Source: an uncultured Lachnospiraceae bacterium (GTDB lineage Bacteria > Bacillota > Clostridia > Lachnospirales > Lachnospiraceae). From it: a DNA stretch of 64,000 nucleotides. This document shows positions 6,800 to 15,449 of the stretch, one piece after another. The DNA is taken from assembly GCA_910587305.1 (NCBI GenBank), contig CAJUKV010000017.1:1-64000 (forward strand), written 5' to 3'. The translations under genes and the position numbers were made by a program. The stretch's first letter is position 1. Every line of letters starts with the position of its first letter. Below the pieces are notes generated by a model. It worked only from the letters and a program-made list of their open reading frames with translations, was not told the origin of the DNA and did no database searches.

Positions 6800-8854
6800 T
6801 TACAGTTCGCCCGCCTGAATCATCTTATCCAGAGTGTCCTTCACCATGCCGATTCCCTCGAAAATAGACGCATCCCTGATCTGGCATCCCGCCGCGCTTA
6901 AGTGGCCGCCGCCGCCCATCTTTTCCATAATGATCTGCACGTTCACTTCATCAATCGAACGGGCGCTGACAAAAATCTGGTTTTGGTACTCTGTCAGCAC
7001 AAAGCTTGCTTTCACTCCCTTGATATTTAAAAGCTCGTTGGCCGCCTGCGCCCCCACAATGTTAGGGCTTTCCAACCCCTCGCTGTTACAAATTGAAATG
7101 GCAAACACATTTTTATATATTTCCGCCTGCCCTACCGCATCCGCGCGGGCTTTATATTCATTGGCATTTTCCCTGAACAGTTTACGCACCCTTGTCACAT
7201 CTGCGCCGTTTCTTCTAAGGAAAGCCGCCGCCTCAAAGGTCCTGACGCCTGTTTTCGTCACAAAGTTATCGGTATCGATGATAATACCGGAATACATACA
7301 GTCCGATTCTTCCGCGGTGATCCGTATATTCTCTCCAATATATTGTAAAATCTCAGATACCATCTCGCAGGTGGAGGATGCGTACGCCTCCACATAGGAT
7401 AGGGTTGCATTTTCAATGCTCTCCGTTCCCTGTCTGTGATGATCCAAAACCACAATAGACTTACACATGCGCAGCAGCTCAGGACATTCCGTAATGCTGG
7501 GCTTATTCACATCCACAACCACCAGCACCGTATTGCTTCCCGCATACTCCACGGCCTGCTGGCTGGGTATAATCGTCTCTTCGTCATACTCTTCCTGACT
7601 TTTTATCAGGTCAACTATAGGCTTGATAGATGTGCTCACATCATTCAGCACAATATGCGCCCTGCGCTCTAAGGTAGTGGCTATCCGGTGAATCCCAACG
7701 GCCGCCCCAAAGCTGTCCGCGTCCGCAAACCTGTGGCCCATAATCAGCACGTTTTCCTTGCTGGTGATGATCTCCCGAAGGGCCTGGGCTTTCACCCTTG
7801 CTTTTACCCTCGTATTCTTCTCCACCTGCTGGCTCTTTCCGCCATAATAGGTGATATTTTCCGGCGTTTTCACCACCGCCTGATCGCCGCCCCGCCCTAA
7901 GGCAAGGTCAATTGCATTGCGGGCAAACTCGTAATTCTGGGCATAAGTATAACCGTCAAACCCCAGCCCGATGCTAATTGTCACGGCCATCTCATTGCCG
8001 ATGTTAACCGTCTTGACATCCTCTAAGATATCGAACCGGCTTTCTCTCAAGCTTTGGGTAGCCTTCTTGCGAAGCACAATCATATACTTGTCCTTCTCAA
8101 TCTTCTTACAAATACCGTCAAGGGCCGCAATATATTTGTTAATCTTCCGGTCTATCAGCGCAGTGAGCAGAGAGCGCCGCACTTCTTCAATACTCTCAAG
8201 GGCTTCATCATAATTATCAAGATAAAGCAGTCCAACCGCCAGACTCTGGTCGTCCACCTCCTGAAGGGCAATCCGAAGGGCTGTCTCATCAAACAAATAA
8301 AAAGCAATCAGAAAGCCTTCATACTCTTTGGCATTGACAATGTCGCTGCTCTCTAACATCTCCTTCAGGGAAATCCTGCGCATTTTCGCAACATAATTGC
8401 TGTCCTCATAAACCACGTCAAGCTCCGTAAATTCCTCTTCTCCCGGAAGCTTCTCTCTGGTAATGGAGGGAAAAAGAGATGTAATGGACTTTCTGTACCC
8501 CTTACCCTTATGTACGACATCCTCAAAGGCTTCATTTGTCCAGATCACATGCCCTTCATCGTCCAATATGGCATAAGGAATCTCAAGCTCCCGAAGAAGC
8601 ACCTTCTGTACTTGTCCATATTGGGTGGCAAAGCTCACCATCTCATTCATGATCACCGGCCTGTTATAATACTGCAGGAGCAAAACCACAATAAAATAAA
8701 CCAACACAAAACCGGTCAATATAAGTCCTGCAGGTACACTAAAAAGATATACCGCCAGATTTACAAGCACTAACAAAAATCCTAAATATAAAGAAGTCTG
8801 CACATATCTTTTCAGCCTTCCCTTTAGCTTAATCTTGTTCTTTTTTGGACTCAT
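6800..8854 (-). CDS. gdpP: Cyclic-di-AMP phosphodiesterase GdpP (DHH/DHHA1)
   Basis: 684 residues: two N-terminal membrane helices (about 20-62), a PAS-like region, a degenerate GGDEF-like domain (about 200-330), then a DHH domain with GHRFADAD (373-380) and DHH (471-473), and a DHHA1 domain with the GGGGHLSAAG motif near the C-terminus. Known role: membrane-bound hydrolysis of c-di-AMP to pApA, controlling cell-wall and osmotic homeostasis. The domain set and size match GdpP (YybT). It is the first gene of the gdpP-rplI-dnaB cluster with its own promoter at 8904-8932. Confidence 0.95.
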   Translation of the reverse strand: MSPKKNKIKLKGRLKRYVQTSLYLGFLLVLVNLAVYLFSVPAGLILTGFVLVYFIVVLLLQYYNRPVIMNEMVSFATQYGQVQKVLLRELEIPYAILDDEGHVIWTNEAFEDVVHKGKGYRKSITSLFPSITREKLPGEEEFTELDVVYEDSNYVAKMRRISLKEMLESSDIVNAKEYEGFLIAFYLFDETALRIALQEVDDQSLAVGLLYLDNYDEALESIEEVRRSLLTALIDRKINKYIAALDGICKKIEKDKYMIVLRKKATQSLRESRFDILEDVKTVNIGNEMAVTISIGLGFDGYTYAQNYEFARNAIDLALGRGGDQAVVKTPENITYYGGKSQQVEKNTRVKARVKAQALREIITSKENVLIMGHRFADADSFGAAVGIHRIATTLERRAHIVLNDVSTSIKPIVDLIKSQEEYDEETIIPSQQAVEYAGSNTVLVVVDVNKPSITECPELLRMCKSIVVLDHHRQGTESIENATLSYVEAYASSTCEMVSEILQYIGENIRITAEESDCMYSGIIIDTDNFVTKTGVRTFEAAAFLRRNGADVTRVRKLFRENANEYKARADAVGQAEIYKNVFAISICNSEGLESPNIVGAQAANELLNIKGVKASFVLTEYQNQIFVSARSIDEVNVQIIMEKMGGGGHLSAAGCQIRDASIFEGIGMVKDTLDKMIQAGEL

Positions 8855-8903
8855 CCTGAAAAAATTCCTCTGTTGTTCATATAATTATAAAATACACTGG
8901 TTT

Positions 8904-8932
8904 AGTATAACATTTTTTTATAAATTTTTCCA
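8904..8932 (-). promoter_or_regulatory. Promoter for gdpP
   Basis: On the minus strand TGGAAA (8927-8932) and TATACT (8904-8909) are separated by 17 bases in an AT-rich stretch 50-80 bases upstream of the gdpP start. Confidence 0.55.
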
Positions 8933-9003
8933 CCTTATTATTTAGAAGCTTTTAGACAGATTACTACCAAATCTTGTTTTTTTCATCACAAAACCGCTTT
9001 CTG

Positions 9004-10074
9004 TCACAAAAAAAACAGCTCTAGATAATAAGTGGCCGGAAAAATTTTAGAAATCCATGTAACCGCCGGCAGATAATTTTCCATGCGGATAAACACCGGG
9101 CTAAATAAAAAGCTCCCCAAAACCAGCGCCGGCAAAAGCCCATACACGCCCCTGCTGTCTTTTATAAAGAGGTTTAAGGCCCTCACATAAAGCTCAAGTA
9201 CCGCCGCATATACCAAAAGAGCCGCCATTTCTTTTCCGAAACCGCCCCTCCCGCTTAACATTCCCTGCAACAGCAGACAAAGCCCTCCCGTTATGATACT
9301 CCCAAATACGGCCACGTGAATATAGCCCGATTTCACCTGTCCTCCAAGACGCCCCGGCAGCGCCCTCCAAATATGTTCCTGTTCCAAAGCGTTCCCAAGC
9401 CCCAAAAGGCACATCAAAAACATCATAACCGCCATAAAGCCCCTAAAGCCGTTTAAATTTTCCGGCGCTTTACCGTCCTTTTCCCTTGTGGTCTCGTAAA
9501 CAAAATGGAATGTGCTTCCATTCTCCGCATACTGTTTATTTAACGCCAGCAGTCTCTCCACATCCTCAGCATCCTGCTCCGTGCCTTTTCCAAAGCCGGT
9601 TTCCTCCAAAAAACCACGCAAAATGTCCTCCGAAAGCATTTCAAATAAATTTACAAACACAATCTCAAAGGATATTTTATGGGCGGAAGATGCGGGGGAA
9701 TAATAAAGCGTTACCTGCCTCTTTGCCTCCCCCTTTAAAAGCCCTTCATAAAAATTCTCAGACAACTCGTAGCCGCATTCCAAAGATCCGTTTTCCACTT
9801 CCCTGACCATCTCCGAAACATTCTCAAATCCCCGGAACCGAAAAATGCCTTTTTCCCTCTCGAGCCTTGCAACCAGCTCCCCGCCTTTTTCATCCGACCA
9901 GCATACCCCTGCCGCTATCCCTTTATAGTCCCTTTCCTTATCCCCGCTTTTTCCCCCGGCAGCGCCAAAGACAGCTGCAAATGCAAATACAAAAAGTATC
10001 CACCATCTATACTTAAACAGATATTGCTTCCAGAGTATTCCGTAAATCCGTAATCTATTTTTCATAATTTTCAC
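9004..10074 (-). CDS. ABC-2 type transporter permease (second subunit)
   Basis: 356 residues: an N-terminal membrane helix (about 22-42), a large extracytoplasmic region, then several hydrophobic segments from about residue 210 to the end. This is the layout of ABC-2/YhgE-like export permeases. It is the last gene of a three-gene operon with a paralogous permease 25 bases upstream and an ABC ATPase. The exported substrate cannot be told from sequence; such systems export antibiotics, peptides or polymers. Confidence 0.8.
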   Translation of the reverse strand: MKIMKNRLRIYGILWKQYLFKYRWWILFVFAFAAVFGAAGGKSGDKERDYKGIAAGVCWSDEKGGELVARLEREKGIFRFRGFENVSEMVREVENGSLECGYELSENFYEGLLKGEAKRQVTLYYSPASSAHKISFEIVFVNLFEMLSEDILRGFLEETGFGKGTEQDAEDVERLLALNKQYAENGSTFHFVYETTREKDGKAPENLNGFRGFMAVMMFLMCLLGLGNALEQEHIWRALPGRLGGQVKSGYIHVAVFGSIITGGLCLLLQGMLSGRGGFGKEMAALLVYAAVLELYVRALNLFIKDSRGVYGLLPALVLGSFLFSPVFIRMENYLPAVTWISKIFPATYYLELFFL

Positions 10075-10099
10075 TCATTTCTTCAAAGCGTCCCCGTCC

Positions 10100-11335
10100 T
10101 TACTTCCAAACTTTACGCATCCGCATAGCTGCCGCCCCACTTCCTGCCGCCAAAAAAAACAACGTCATGAATAAAAGCGTTGCCGCCGTCTTTCCGGGAT
10201 CTATCCCCTGCAGTATGTCCCCCATACTTTCCATCCAGATTCCGTATGGCAAATATCTGCCTATCTTCTCTGCCCATACGGGCAAAAAAGCCGTAGGAAT
10301 GAATACTCCGGCAGCCGTCATAAACGCCATAAGCGCCATAAAGCTAAGGCCAATTCCCCCCGCATGGTTTCCCGTAAGCTCAAGCAATACCCTGATAAAT
10401 GTCCCCACCGCAAACCAAAGCGCCGGCAGCAAAAGCCATGCCCCATCCGGCCTGAAAAAGCTGTCGCCTTTGCTGATAAGCAGCAGGCAGGCCGGCACAC
10501 AGATAACTGTTCCAAGAAGGGAAAACACCGCTGAAAAAGCCGCCGCTTCCATAAGGTACCTCTCGCCTGTAGCGATTCCCCTGCTTCCAAGCAGCTTTTC
10601 CCTCTCTCCGATTCCCACCTGCATATATTTTCCAAAAGAAAGGCCGGCAAAGGATAAAAACGCTAAAAGCAATGCTACGGTATAATAATCCGCAAGGGCA
10701 AGTCCTCCTGCCGCCTCCACTTGTGTTTCCTCAAGCAGGGAAGATCTGTTAAGGGCATAAGAAAGATAAGAGGCGTTCAAGTAATCCTCCGTCGCCTGAA
10801 TCAGATCCGCCCGCCCTTTTTCCACGCAGAAAGCATCCGCTCCATAAATACCGGCCTGGGCCGCCCCAAGGAGCCTTGCGCCCGCCTTCGTAAACTCCTC
10901 AAAGACCGCTGTCTCCATTTCGCTGTAAGAGTTGTCAAGCAAAATCGTAGCCGGAATATTGTCTCCCGACAGAACGCTGTCAACAATTCCTTCCGGAATT
11001 AGAATCGCCCCGGAAAGCTCCCCTGCTTCAAGCTTTTTTCTTGCTTCCTCTTCGGAAGACAAAAGAGTAAAGGAAACCGTGTCCTTAACGCTGTCCATGG
11101 CCCCTGCAAACCGCACCAGCATATCCGCCGTCCTGTCCCCGTCATTTGCCGCAACCCCTACCCGAATCTCATTTATCACTTTCTCGCCATATATGGCTTT
11201 TGTTGCATATGCCCCGATCCCCAGCAAGATCAGTCCAAATAAAAGTGTTTCCAAAACAATTGCCGGCAACATTCTAATAAATTTTTTGATAGTAAGCCAA
11301 AAAAGTGTCCATCTACAATACATATCGATATTCAT
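10100..11335 (-). CDS. ABC-2 type transporter permease (first subunit)
   Basis: 411 residues: one N-terminal helix (about 18-42), a roughly 170-residue extracytoplasmic loop beginning VINEIRVGVAANDGDRTADM, and at least five hydrophobic segments from about residue 210. The shape is that of an ABC-2 export permease and parallels the downstream gene, suggesting a heterodimeric channel with the ATPase at 11427-12107. Substrate unknown. No unusual motif is visible. Confidence 0.8.
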   Translation of the reverse strand: MNIDMYCRWTLFWLTIKKFIRMLPAIVLETLLFGLILLGIGAYATKAIYGEKVINEIRVGVAANDGDRTADMLVRFAGAMDSVKDTVSFTLLSSEEEARKKLEAGELSGAILIPEGIVDSVLSGDNIPATILLDNSYSEMETAVFEEFTKAGARLLGAAQAGIYGADAFCVEKGRADLIQATEDYLNASYLSYALNRSSLLEETQVEAAGGLALADYYTVALLLAFLSFAGLSFGKYMQVGIGEREKLLGSRGIATGERYLMEAAAFSAVFSLLGTVICVPACLLLISKGDSFFRPDGAWLLLPALWFAVGTFIRVLLELTGNHAGGIGLSFMALMAFMTAAGVFIPTAFLPVWAEKIGRYLPYGIWMESMGDILQGIDPGKTAATLLFMTLFFLAAGSGAAAMRMRKVWK

Positions 11336-11346
11336 CCCCTGACGCC

Positions 11347-11406
11347 TTAAGAAACCGGGGCAAAAATTTTACCATTTTGCGCAGGATTTCTTGCTAAGCG
11401 CCTGAA
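11347..11406 (+). repeat. Dispersed repeat family E, copy
   Basis: Contains GAAACCGGGGCAAAAATTTT then CCATTTTGCGCAGGATTTC and TAAGCG, a diverged version of the element at 38081-38140. It lies between the first permease gene and the ATPase gene of the ABC exporter. Confidence 0.45.
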
Positions 11407-11426
11407 TTCCCAAAAAAGGCAAGTTA

Positions 11427-12107
11427 CTATTCTATATATTTTTCGCTGATTTCTTCTATTGACAAGCCTTCCGGGACTTTCTGCGCCACCCCTTCTTTTA
11501 TTGCCCAAAGCTTCTGACACAATGCAAGCTCCCCTTCATCATGGCTGCTGAGCAAAATACCGCCCCCCTTGCCTGCAAAATCCCTGATATACGCTTTCAG
11601 TTGCTGCTTAAAAACCAGGTCAAGCGCCGCGCTTGGCTCGTCCATAAACAATACCTTAGGTTCATGGAGAAGGGCGCACACGATATTAACCCTCTTTTCC
11701 ATACCCCCCGACAGATTTTTTACACGTTCTTTATAAAAATCCTTTATTTCAAACTGATCGCACAGCCTGTCAAGGCGCTTGCTATTCTCCCTGTAATCTC
11801 CAAAGCTGGCCCAAAGCTTTAAATTATCCGCAACCGTCAGCTCCGGCATCAAAGCGCTTTCCTGGGGAACATAGCCGGTATATTTCCCCATCTGGCGGGA
11901 AGGACTCTCAATCTGCTTACCGCCCAGGAAAATTTCACCGCCATCCGCCCTTTCCACCCCGGCAAGCACCCGAAGAAGCGTAGACTTTCCACATCCGTTC
12001 GCCCCTATGATTCCTGTGCACTCACCTCCAAAAGCCGTGAGGCTGACTTTCTTTAAAACCTGTTTTTTCCCATACCGCTTTTGAATATCTCTGATTTCCA
12101 AATCCAT
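11427..12107 (-). CDS. ABC transporter ATP-binding protein
   Basis: 226 residues from the ATG at 12107 (MDLEIRDIQKRYGKKQVLKK). It has Walker A GANGCGKST (about 35-43), a Q-loop (YVPQES), signature LSGGMEKRV and Walker B VLFMDEPSAALD, followed by a switch histidine (LLSSHDEGE). The open frame extends 85 codons further upstream, but that extension overlaps a MITE and has no family similarity; AAGGATAAA supports the chosen start. It energises the two permeases encoded just downstream. Confidence 0.9.
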   Translation of the reverse strand: MDLEIRDIQKRYGKKQVLKKVSLTAFGGECTGIIGANGCGKSTLLRVLAGVERADGGEIFLGGKQIESPSRQMGKYTGYVPQESALMPELTVADNLKLWASFGDYRENSKRLDRLCDQFEIKDFYKERVKNLSGGMEKRVNIVCALLHEPKVLFMDEPSAALDLVFKQQLKAYIRDFAGKGGGILLSSHDEGELALCQKLWAIKEGVAQKVPEGLSIEEISEKYIE

Positions 12108-12275
12108 AAAATTTATCCTTCTATCTCCTGCATATGTCCAAAATATCTTTCGCTTACTTCGCGACAGTCCCTTAAAACAGGGCAGCGGATCATCCGCTGC
12201 CCTTCCATCATAATACCAAATCTTATGCCTGTCTATGCACCTAATCAAAAACCCCTCGACAACATAGTAACAGCA

Positions 12276-12420
12276 GTTACTATTCATGGCCCAGGAATGC
12301 GCACTTGCAGCGCATTCCGTGAGAACATGATGCAGGAGTGAGGGGCGATCTTTGCGTAGCAAAACTCGACATATCGCCCCAAATGTTACTATGAGCGGCC
12401 TTCAGGCCGTGAATAGTAAC
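12276..12420. mobile_element. MITE-like element, family A, copy 1 (145 bp)
   Basis: The ends are GTTACTATTCATGGCC and GGCCGTGAATAGTAAC, near-perfect terminal inverted repeats. It is flanked on both sides by the 8-bp direct repeat TAACAGCA (12268-12275 and 12421-12428), a target-site duplication. A second copy of the same length lies at 25186-25330. There is no coding capacity, so it is probably moved in trans by an unidentified transposase. It fills the gap between two operons. Confidence 0.85.
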
Positions 12421-12439
12421 TAACAGCAGTTACTATTTT

Positions 12440-13903
12440 TTAATAATACAGATTCTCACTGATTTCCCACAGGATATCATACCAGTCGTCCTCCGTTAAT
12501 TCCATCACATTGACCTTTTCCCCTTCCGGCTTTACAATTTCCTCCTCATATTCCCCGGAAAAAAGGATATCTCCCCGCAGGATTTCCTCCCCGTCCATTT
12601 CTAACGCATCGATTTTAATGGTGAACTCAGACCCGGGCTTATTCTTCTTTATTCCGCCCTCCAGCAATATTTCATCATATCCATAGACAAGCTCAAAGCA
12701 AAAATCACCGTCCCTCTTGCTCCGATTTGCCTTAAATACAATCTCGTCTCCGTCCACTTCCATCTCATAATCTGCCAGATACATATCCCCTTCCACGCTG
12801 CCTGTTCTGGTAAGCGTAAAATCCGAACTGTCTGTGGAGAGGCTAAAGTCCATATTTTCAAGCGGGAAATTACCGCCCTTTATATTCCACTCTAAAACCA
12901 CATCTCCATCCTTGCAGTAAATCTGTGCCAGCACATCTTTATAGACATAGAAGTAAATCGTGGTATCTCCCTCCTCCAAAAGCTCGTCTGCGCATCTTTG
13001 GAGCACATCCGCCGGATCCTCATACGCTAAAGGGCCATTCACGCCGCCATAGCCCTCCATGCCGATTAATACCTGGGCCACATAGTTTCTAAATGCCTCG
13101 TTGCCCTCATAAACATCCTTAAACGCAAGAAACACATCCGCCGCCTGCCTGCCTGTGATGGTCAGCATATAACCTTTACAGCTTCTTTCCTTTCCGTCCA
13201 CCATCAGCTTTTTGCCGTCAGTCTTCTTTACCTCTGTCTTTTTTAACATGCCAAGAACCGCATCCTTCAACTGCTGTCCCGCGGCCTTTAGTTCCTCATT
13301 ATCGGTAACCGGATCCCCGTCAGATATATTAAGGGATTTTAAGCTTTCCACCATCGCTTCGTCCAGGTCAAATTCCAAAGCCAGTTTTTCGATATCCTCG
13401 TCAAAGGTAGTCCTGTCCACATAAAAGATCTTCTCTATAAGCCCTGGCATCCCCAGCAAAATTTCATATTCATCTACATATAAATCCGCCTCTAATAGGG
13501 AAAAACCATAATAGCCAATGTCCATATGTGCATTGTAAAGATCCCTGTCCATGTCCACTTCCATTTCCAACTGCATGGAATCCGCAACTGTCAGGTCCGC
13601 TTCCATATAAGTCCGTTCTTTGGAAAACATATCCTCATAGCCGTCCATCCTCCACGTGTCTCCAATGGCTTTGGCGCTTTCGGCAAAGGTCTTGCCAAAG
13701 GCATCCAAAATCACGTCATTTTTATTCCCGAAAATACCTGTAGCCACTGTAACACCTACAAGTATCAGCACAAGAACAATACAAACCGCCGCAGGAATAA
13801 TAAATTTGATTAAGTCTTTCGGATTTTTCCCCTTTGGATTGCTATCCATACCGGACGGCATTCCGTTATCAGGCATCATCGCATCTTTTTTCATTTCATC
13901 CAT
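12440..13903 (-). CDS. Membrane-anchored protein of unknown function
   Basis: 487 residues from the ATG at 13903 (MDEMKKDAMMPDNG), chosen because AGGGGG lies six bases upstream. A short cytoplasmic Met/Pro-rich head is followed by one membrane helix (FIIPAAVCIVLVLILVGVTV, about 38-57), then about 420 acidic extracytoplasmic residues with strand-forming repeats (such as MEADLTVADSMQLEMEVDMD). I do not recognise the family. It resembles large anchored lipoprotein-like proteins of Lachnospiraceae. The longer upstream frame is only translation through a repeat. Confidence 0.7.
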   Translation of the reverse strand: MDEMKKDAMMPDNGMPSGMDSNPKGKNPKDLIKFIIPAAVCIVLVLILVGVTVATGIFGNKNDVILDAFGKTFAESAKAIGDTWRMDGYEDMFSKERTYMEADLTVADSMQLEMEVDMDRDLYNAHMDIGYYGFSLLEADLYVDEYEILLGMPGLIEKIFYVDRTTFDEDIEKLALEFDLDEAMVESLKSLNISDGDPVTDNEELKAAGQQLKDAVLGMLKKTEVKKTDGKKLMVDGKERSCKGYMLTITGRQAADVFLAFKDVYEGNEAFRNYVAQVLIGMEGYGGVNGPLAYEDPADVLQRCADELLEEGDTTIYFYVYKDVLAQIYCKDGDVVLEWNIKGGNFPLENMDFSLSTDSSDFTLTRTGSVEGDMYLADYEMEVDGDEIVFKANRSKRDGDFCFELVYGYDEILLEGGIKKNKPGSEFTIKIDALEMDGEEILRGDILFSGEYEEEIVKPEGEKVNVMELTEDDWYDILWEISENLYY

Positions 13904-13940
13904 ATTCATCCCCCTTTTCTTTTGGGCGTTCGTGTACATC

Positions 13941-14097
13941 AAACACCGACGCGAATCGCGAATCGGCTTATTGATCGAGCAGGGAAGGTTTTCTCCCTGC
14001 TCGCGCGCCGGGCGTCCGTCAGCTTGCTGACATATTTCCTTTGGACGCCCGTGTGCATCAAACGCCGACACGCTTCGCGAATCGGCTTATTGCATAA
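13941..14097. repeat. Composite repeat (families G-C-G)
   Basis: Two copies of a short repeat (CATCAAACNCCGACNC, then GCGAATCGGCTTATTG) flank a family C element at 13974-14056. Family C has hairpin 1 (GAGCAGGGA/TCCCTGCTC) and hairpin 2 (GGGCGTCC/GGACGCCC enclosing GTCAGC/GCTGAC and CATATTTCCTTTG). Family C relatives lie at 37928-38012 and 28221-28300. It occupies the gap between rpsR and the anchored protein gene. Confidence 0.65.
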
Positions 14098-14130
14098 AAG
14101 GCGGTTGCCAGTAATTGGTAACCGCCTTAA
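14096..14130 (-). terminator. Terminator of the rpsF-ssb-rpsR operon
   Basis: A 12-bp stem (AAGGCGGTTGCC, 14098-14109, with GGTAACCGCCTT, 14117-14128) ends in TTTT on the minus strand, about 40 bases after the rpsR stop codon. Confidence 0.8.
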
Positions 14131-14171
14131 GCTTCATTTCTATAATATCCAAGTTGCATTTTGCATATGTT

Positions 14172-14435
14172 TTAATCGCAAGTATAAGGCATCAGTGCAA
14201 CGTGGCGGGCTCTTTTGATTGCAACTGTAAGAGCTCTCTGATGCTTTGCACAGTTACCTGTAATTCTTCTGGGAAGGATTTTTCCTCTCTCAGACACATA
14301 TCTTTTTAACTTGTTTACATCCTTGTAATCAATCACATTGTCCTTGCCACAAAATACGCAAACTTTTTTTCTTCTGCGCATTCCAACCTTTTTTCTCATG
14401 GGAGAATCGGACTTCTCTGCTTTATTATATGCCAT
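14172..14435 (-). CDS. rpsR: 30S ribosomal protein S18
   Basis: 87 residues with RRRKKVCVFCGKDNVIDYKD, LKRYVSERGKILPRRITGNC and AKHQRALTVAIKRARHVALM, the full S18 signature. The Cys residues suggest the zinc-binding form. S18 pairs with S6 on the 30S platform. It is the last gene of rpsF-ssb-rpsR, 29 bases after ssb. Confidence 0.97.
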   Translation of the reverse strand: MAYNKAEKSDSPMRKKVGMRRRKKVCVFCGKDNVIDYKDVNKLKRYVSERGKILPRRITGNCAKHQRALTVAIKRARHVALMPYTCD

Positions 14436-14464
14436 AATTATTGCCTCCTATCTAACATATCCTT

Positions 14465-14920
14465 TTAATTAAAGGGCAGCTCCTCGTCTATTCCATCCGG
14501 AATATTCATGAAGCCATCGCCAACCCCTGAGGGTTCGGGCGCCCTGTTCATACCGCCGGAAAAACCCCCGTCCATACCGGCATTACTGCTGCTGTTTTTG
14601 CTCTCGGCAAATTCCTGGTCTTCCACTACCACATCCGTGGTATATACCTTAACTCCATCTTTGTTGGTATAGCTGCCTGTCTGGATGCGGCCCGTCACTA
14701 AAACCTTGGTTCCTTTCCTGAAATATTTCTCAGCAAACTCACCGCTTCTTCCAAAAGCCACACAGCCTATAAAATCCGCAGTATTTCCATCGTTATTATT
14801 CCGGGTGAACCTGCGGTCTACGGCAAGTGTATATCTGGCTATTGCCATTGAATTCTCCCCCTGTGAGTATCTCACTTCGGGATCCCTTGTCAAACGCCCC
14901 ATCAATATTACTTTATTCAT
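14465..14920 (-). CDS. ssb: Single-stranded DNA-binding protein
   Basis: 151 residues: an OB fold from the start (MNKVILMGRLTRDPEVRYSQ, GCVAFGRSGEFAEKYFRKGT), a Gly/Ser/Asn-rich linker from about 112, and the acidic tip DGIDEELPFN that recruits replication and repair partners. It coats single-stranded DNA during replication, repair and recombination. It sits between rpsF and rpsR, the usual Firmicutes arrangement. Confidence 0.97.
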   Translation of the reverse strand: MNKVILMGRLTRDPEVRYSQGENSMAIARYTLAVDRRFTRNNNDGNTADFIGCVAFGRSGEFAEKYFRKGTKVLVTGRIQTGSYTNKDGVKVYTTDVVVEDQEFAESKNSSSNAGMDGGFSGGMNRAPEPSGVGDGFMNIPDGIDEELPFN

Positions 14921-14958
14921 ACCTGCCTCTACTTTCCAGCATATCCTTCGTATACGCT

Positions 14959-15249
14959 TTATGCCTTGTCCTGTCTAACGCATAAAAATCTGATAACATT
15001 GTCCATAATGCGAACACGATTTTCGATTTCAATAGGCGCGGAGCTTTCAGCTTCAAACTGGATAAAATAATAAAAGCCTTCTTTCATCTTCTGAATTTCA
15101 TAAGCCAGTCTCTTCTTGCCCCAATCGTCAACATTTGTAATCGTACCGCCGAATCTTTCAATCAGCGCCTTACATCTGTCAACCACTGCTGTTCTTTCCT
15201 CTTCTTCGATTCTCGCATTTACAACAACGGCTAATTCATATTTGTTCAT
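14959..15249 (-). CDS. rpsF: 30S ribosomal protein S6
   Basis: 96 residues from ATG 15249 (MNKYELAVVVNARIEEEERT), with WGKKRLAYEIQKMKEGFYYF, the conserved S6 core. AAAGGAGG lies at proper spacing, so the longer upstream frame is rejected. First gene of the rpsF-ssb-rpsR operon, transcribed from the promoter at 15346-15374. Confidence 0.97.
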   Translation of the reverse strand: MNKYELAVVVNARIEEEERTAVVDRCKALIERFGGTITNVDDWGKKRLAYEIQKMKEGFYYFIQFEAESSAPIEIENRVRIMDNVIRFLCVRQDKA

Positions 15250-15345
15250 GCTTAAGTTACCTCCTTTTGGTCTCTGGCCCCCTTTAGGGAGCAAGGAATA
15301 TGTTGCTTCGCTATCTGCGAAAGTTAAAACATACCACGGATAAAT

Positions 15346-15374
15346 ATCATAGCATGATTTGTTTTACTTTTCAA
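15346..15374 (-). promoter_or_regulatory. Promoter of rpsF-ssb-rpsR
   Basis: On the minus strand TTGAAA (15369-15374) and TATGAT (15346-15351) have an ideal 17-base spacer. The resulting leader of about 90 bases contains a small hairpin (TTCGCAGATAGCGAA). Confidence 0.8.
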
Positions 15375-15403
15375 GAGTTTCTTTTACTTCTTTACGCTTT
15401 CCA

Positions 15404-15448
15404 ACGGTCCGCACAGTAAATGCAAAGTTCTGGGCCGAATAGTTGCCT
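15404..15448 (-). repeat. Repeat family B end, degenerate copy
   Basis: GGTCCGCACAGTAAATGCAA followed by GGGCCGAATAGTTG resembles the right end of the MITE at 48338-48479 and the piece at 16321-16366. It abuts the cutC stop codon. Confidence 0.5.
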
Positions 15449-15449
15449 T

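Noticed and set aside
12108..12362. N-terminal extension of the ABC ATPase
   Set aside because: The open frame runs through a MITE and intergenic sequence; the ATG at 12107 has a ribosome binding site and starts the ABC domain.
13904..14071. N-terminal extension of the membrane-anchored protein (residues RPAREQGENLPCSI and around)
   Set aside because: This is translation through a family C repeat; the same peptide-like sequence appears in a frame at 37911-38099.
15250..15345. S6:S18 autoregulatory leader motif before rpsF
   Set aside because: A small hairpin exists, but the characteristic bulged CCG element could not be identified by eye.
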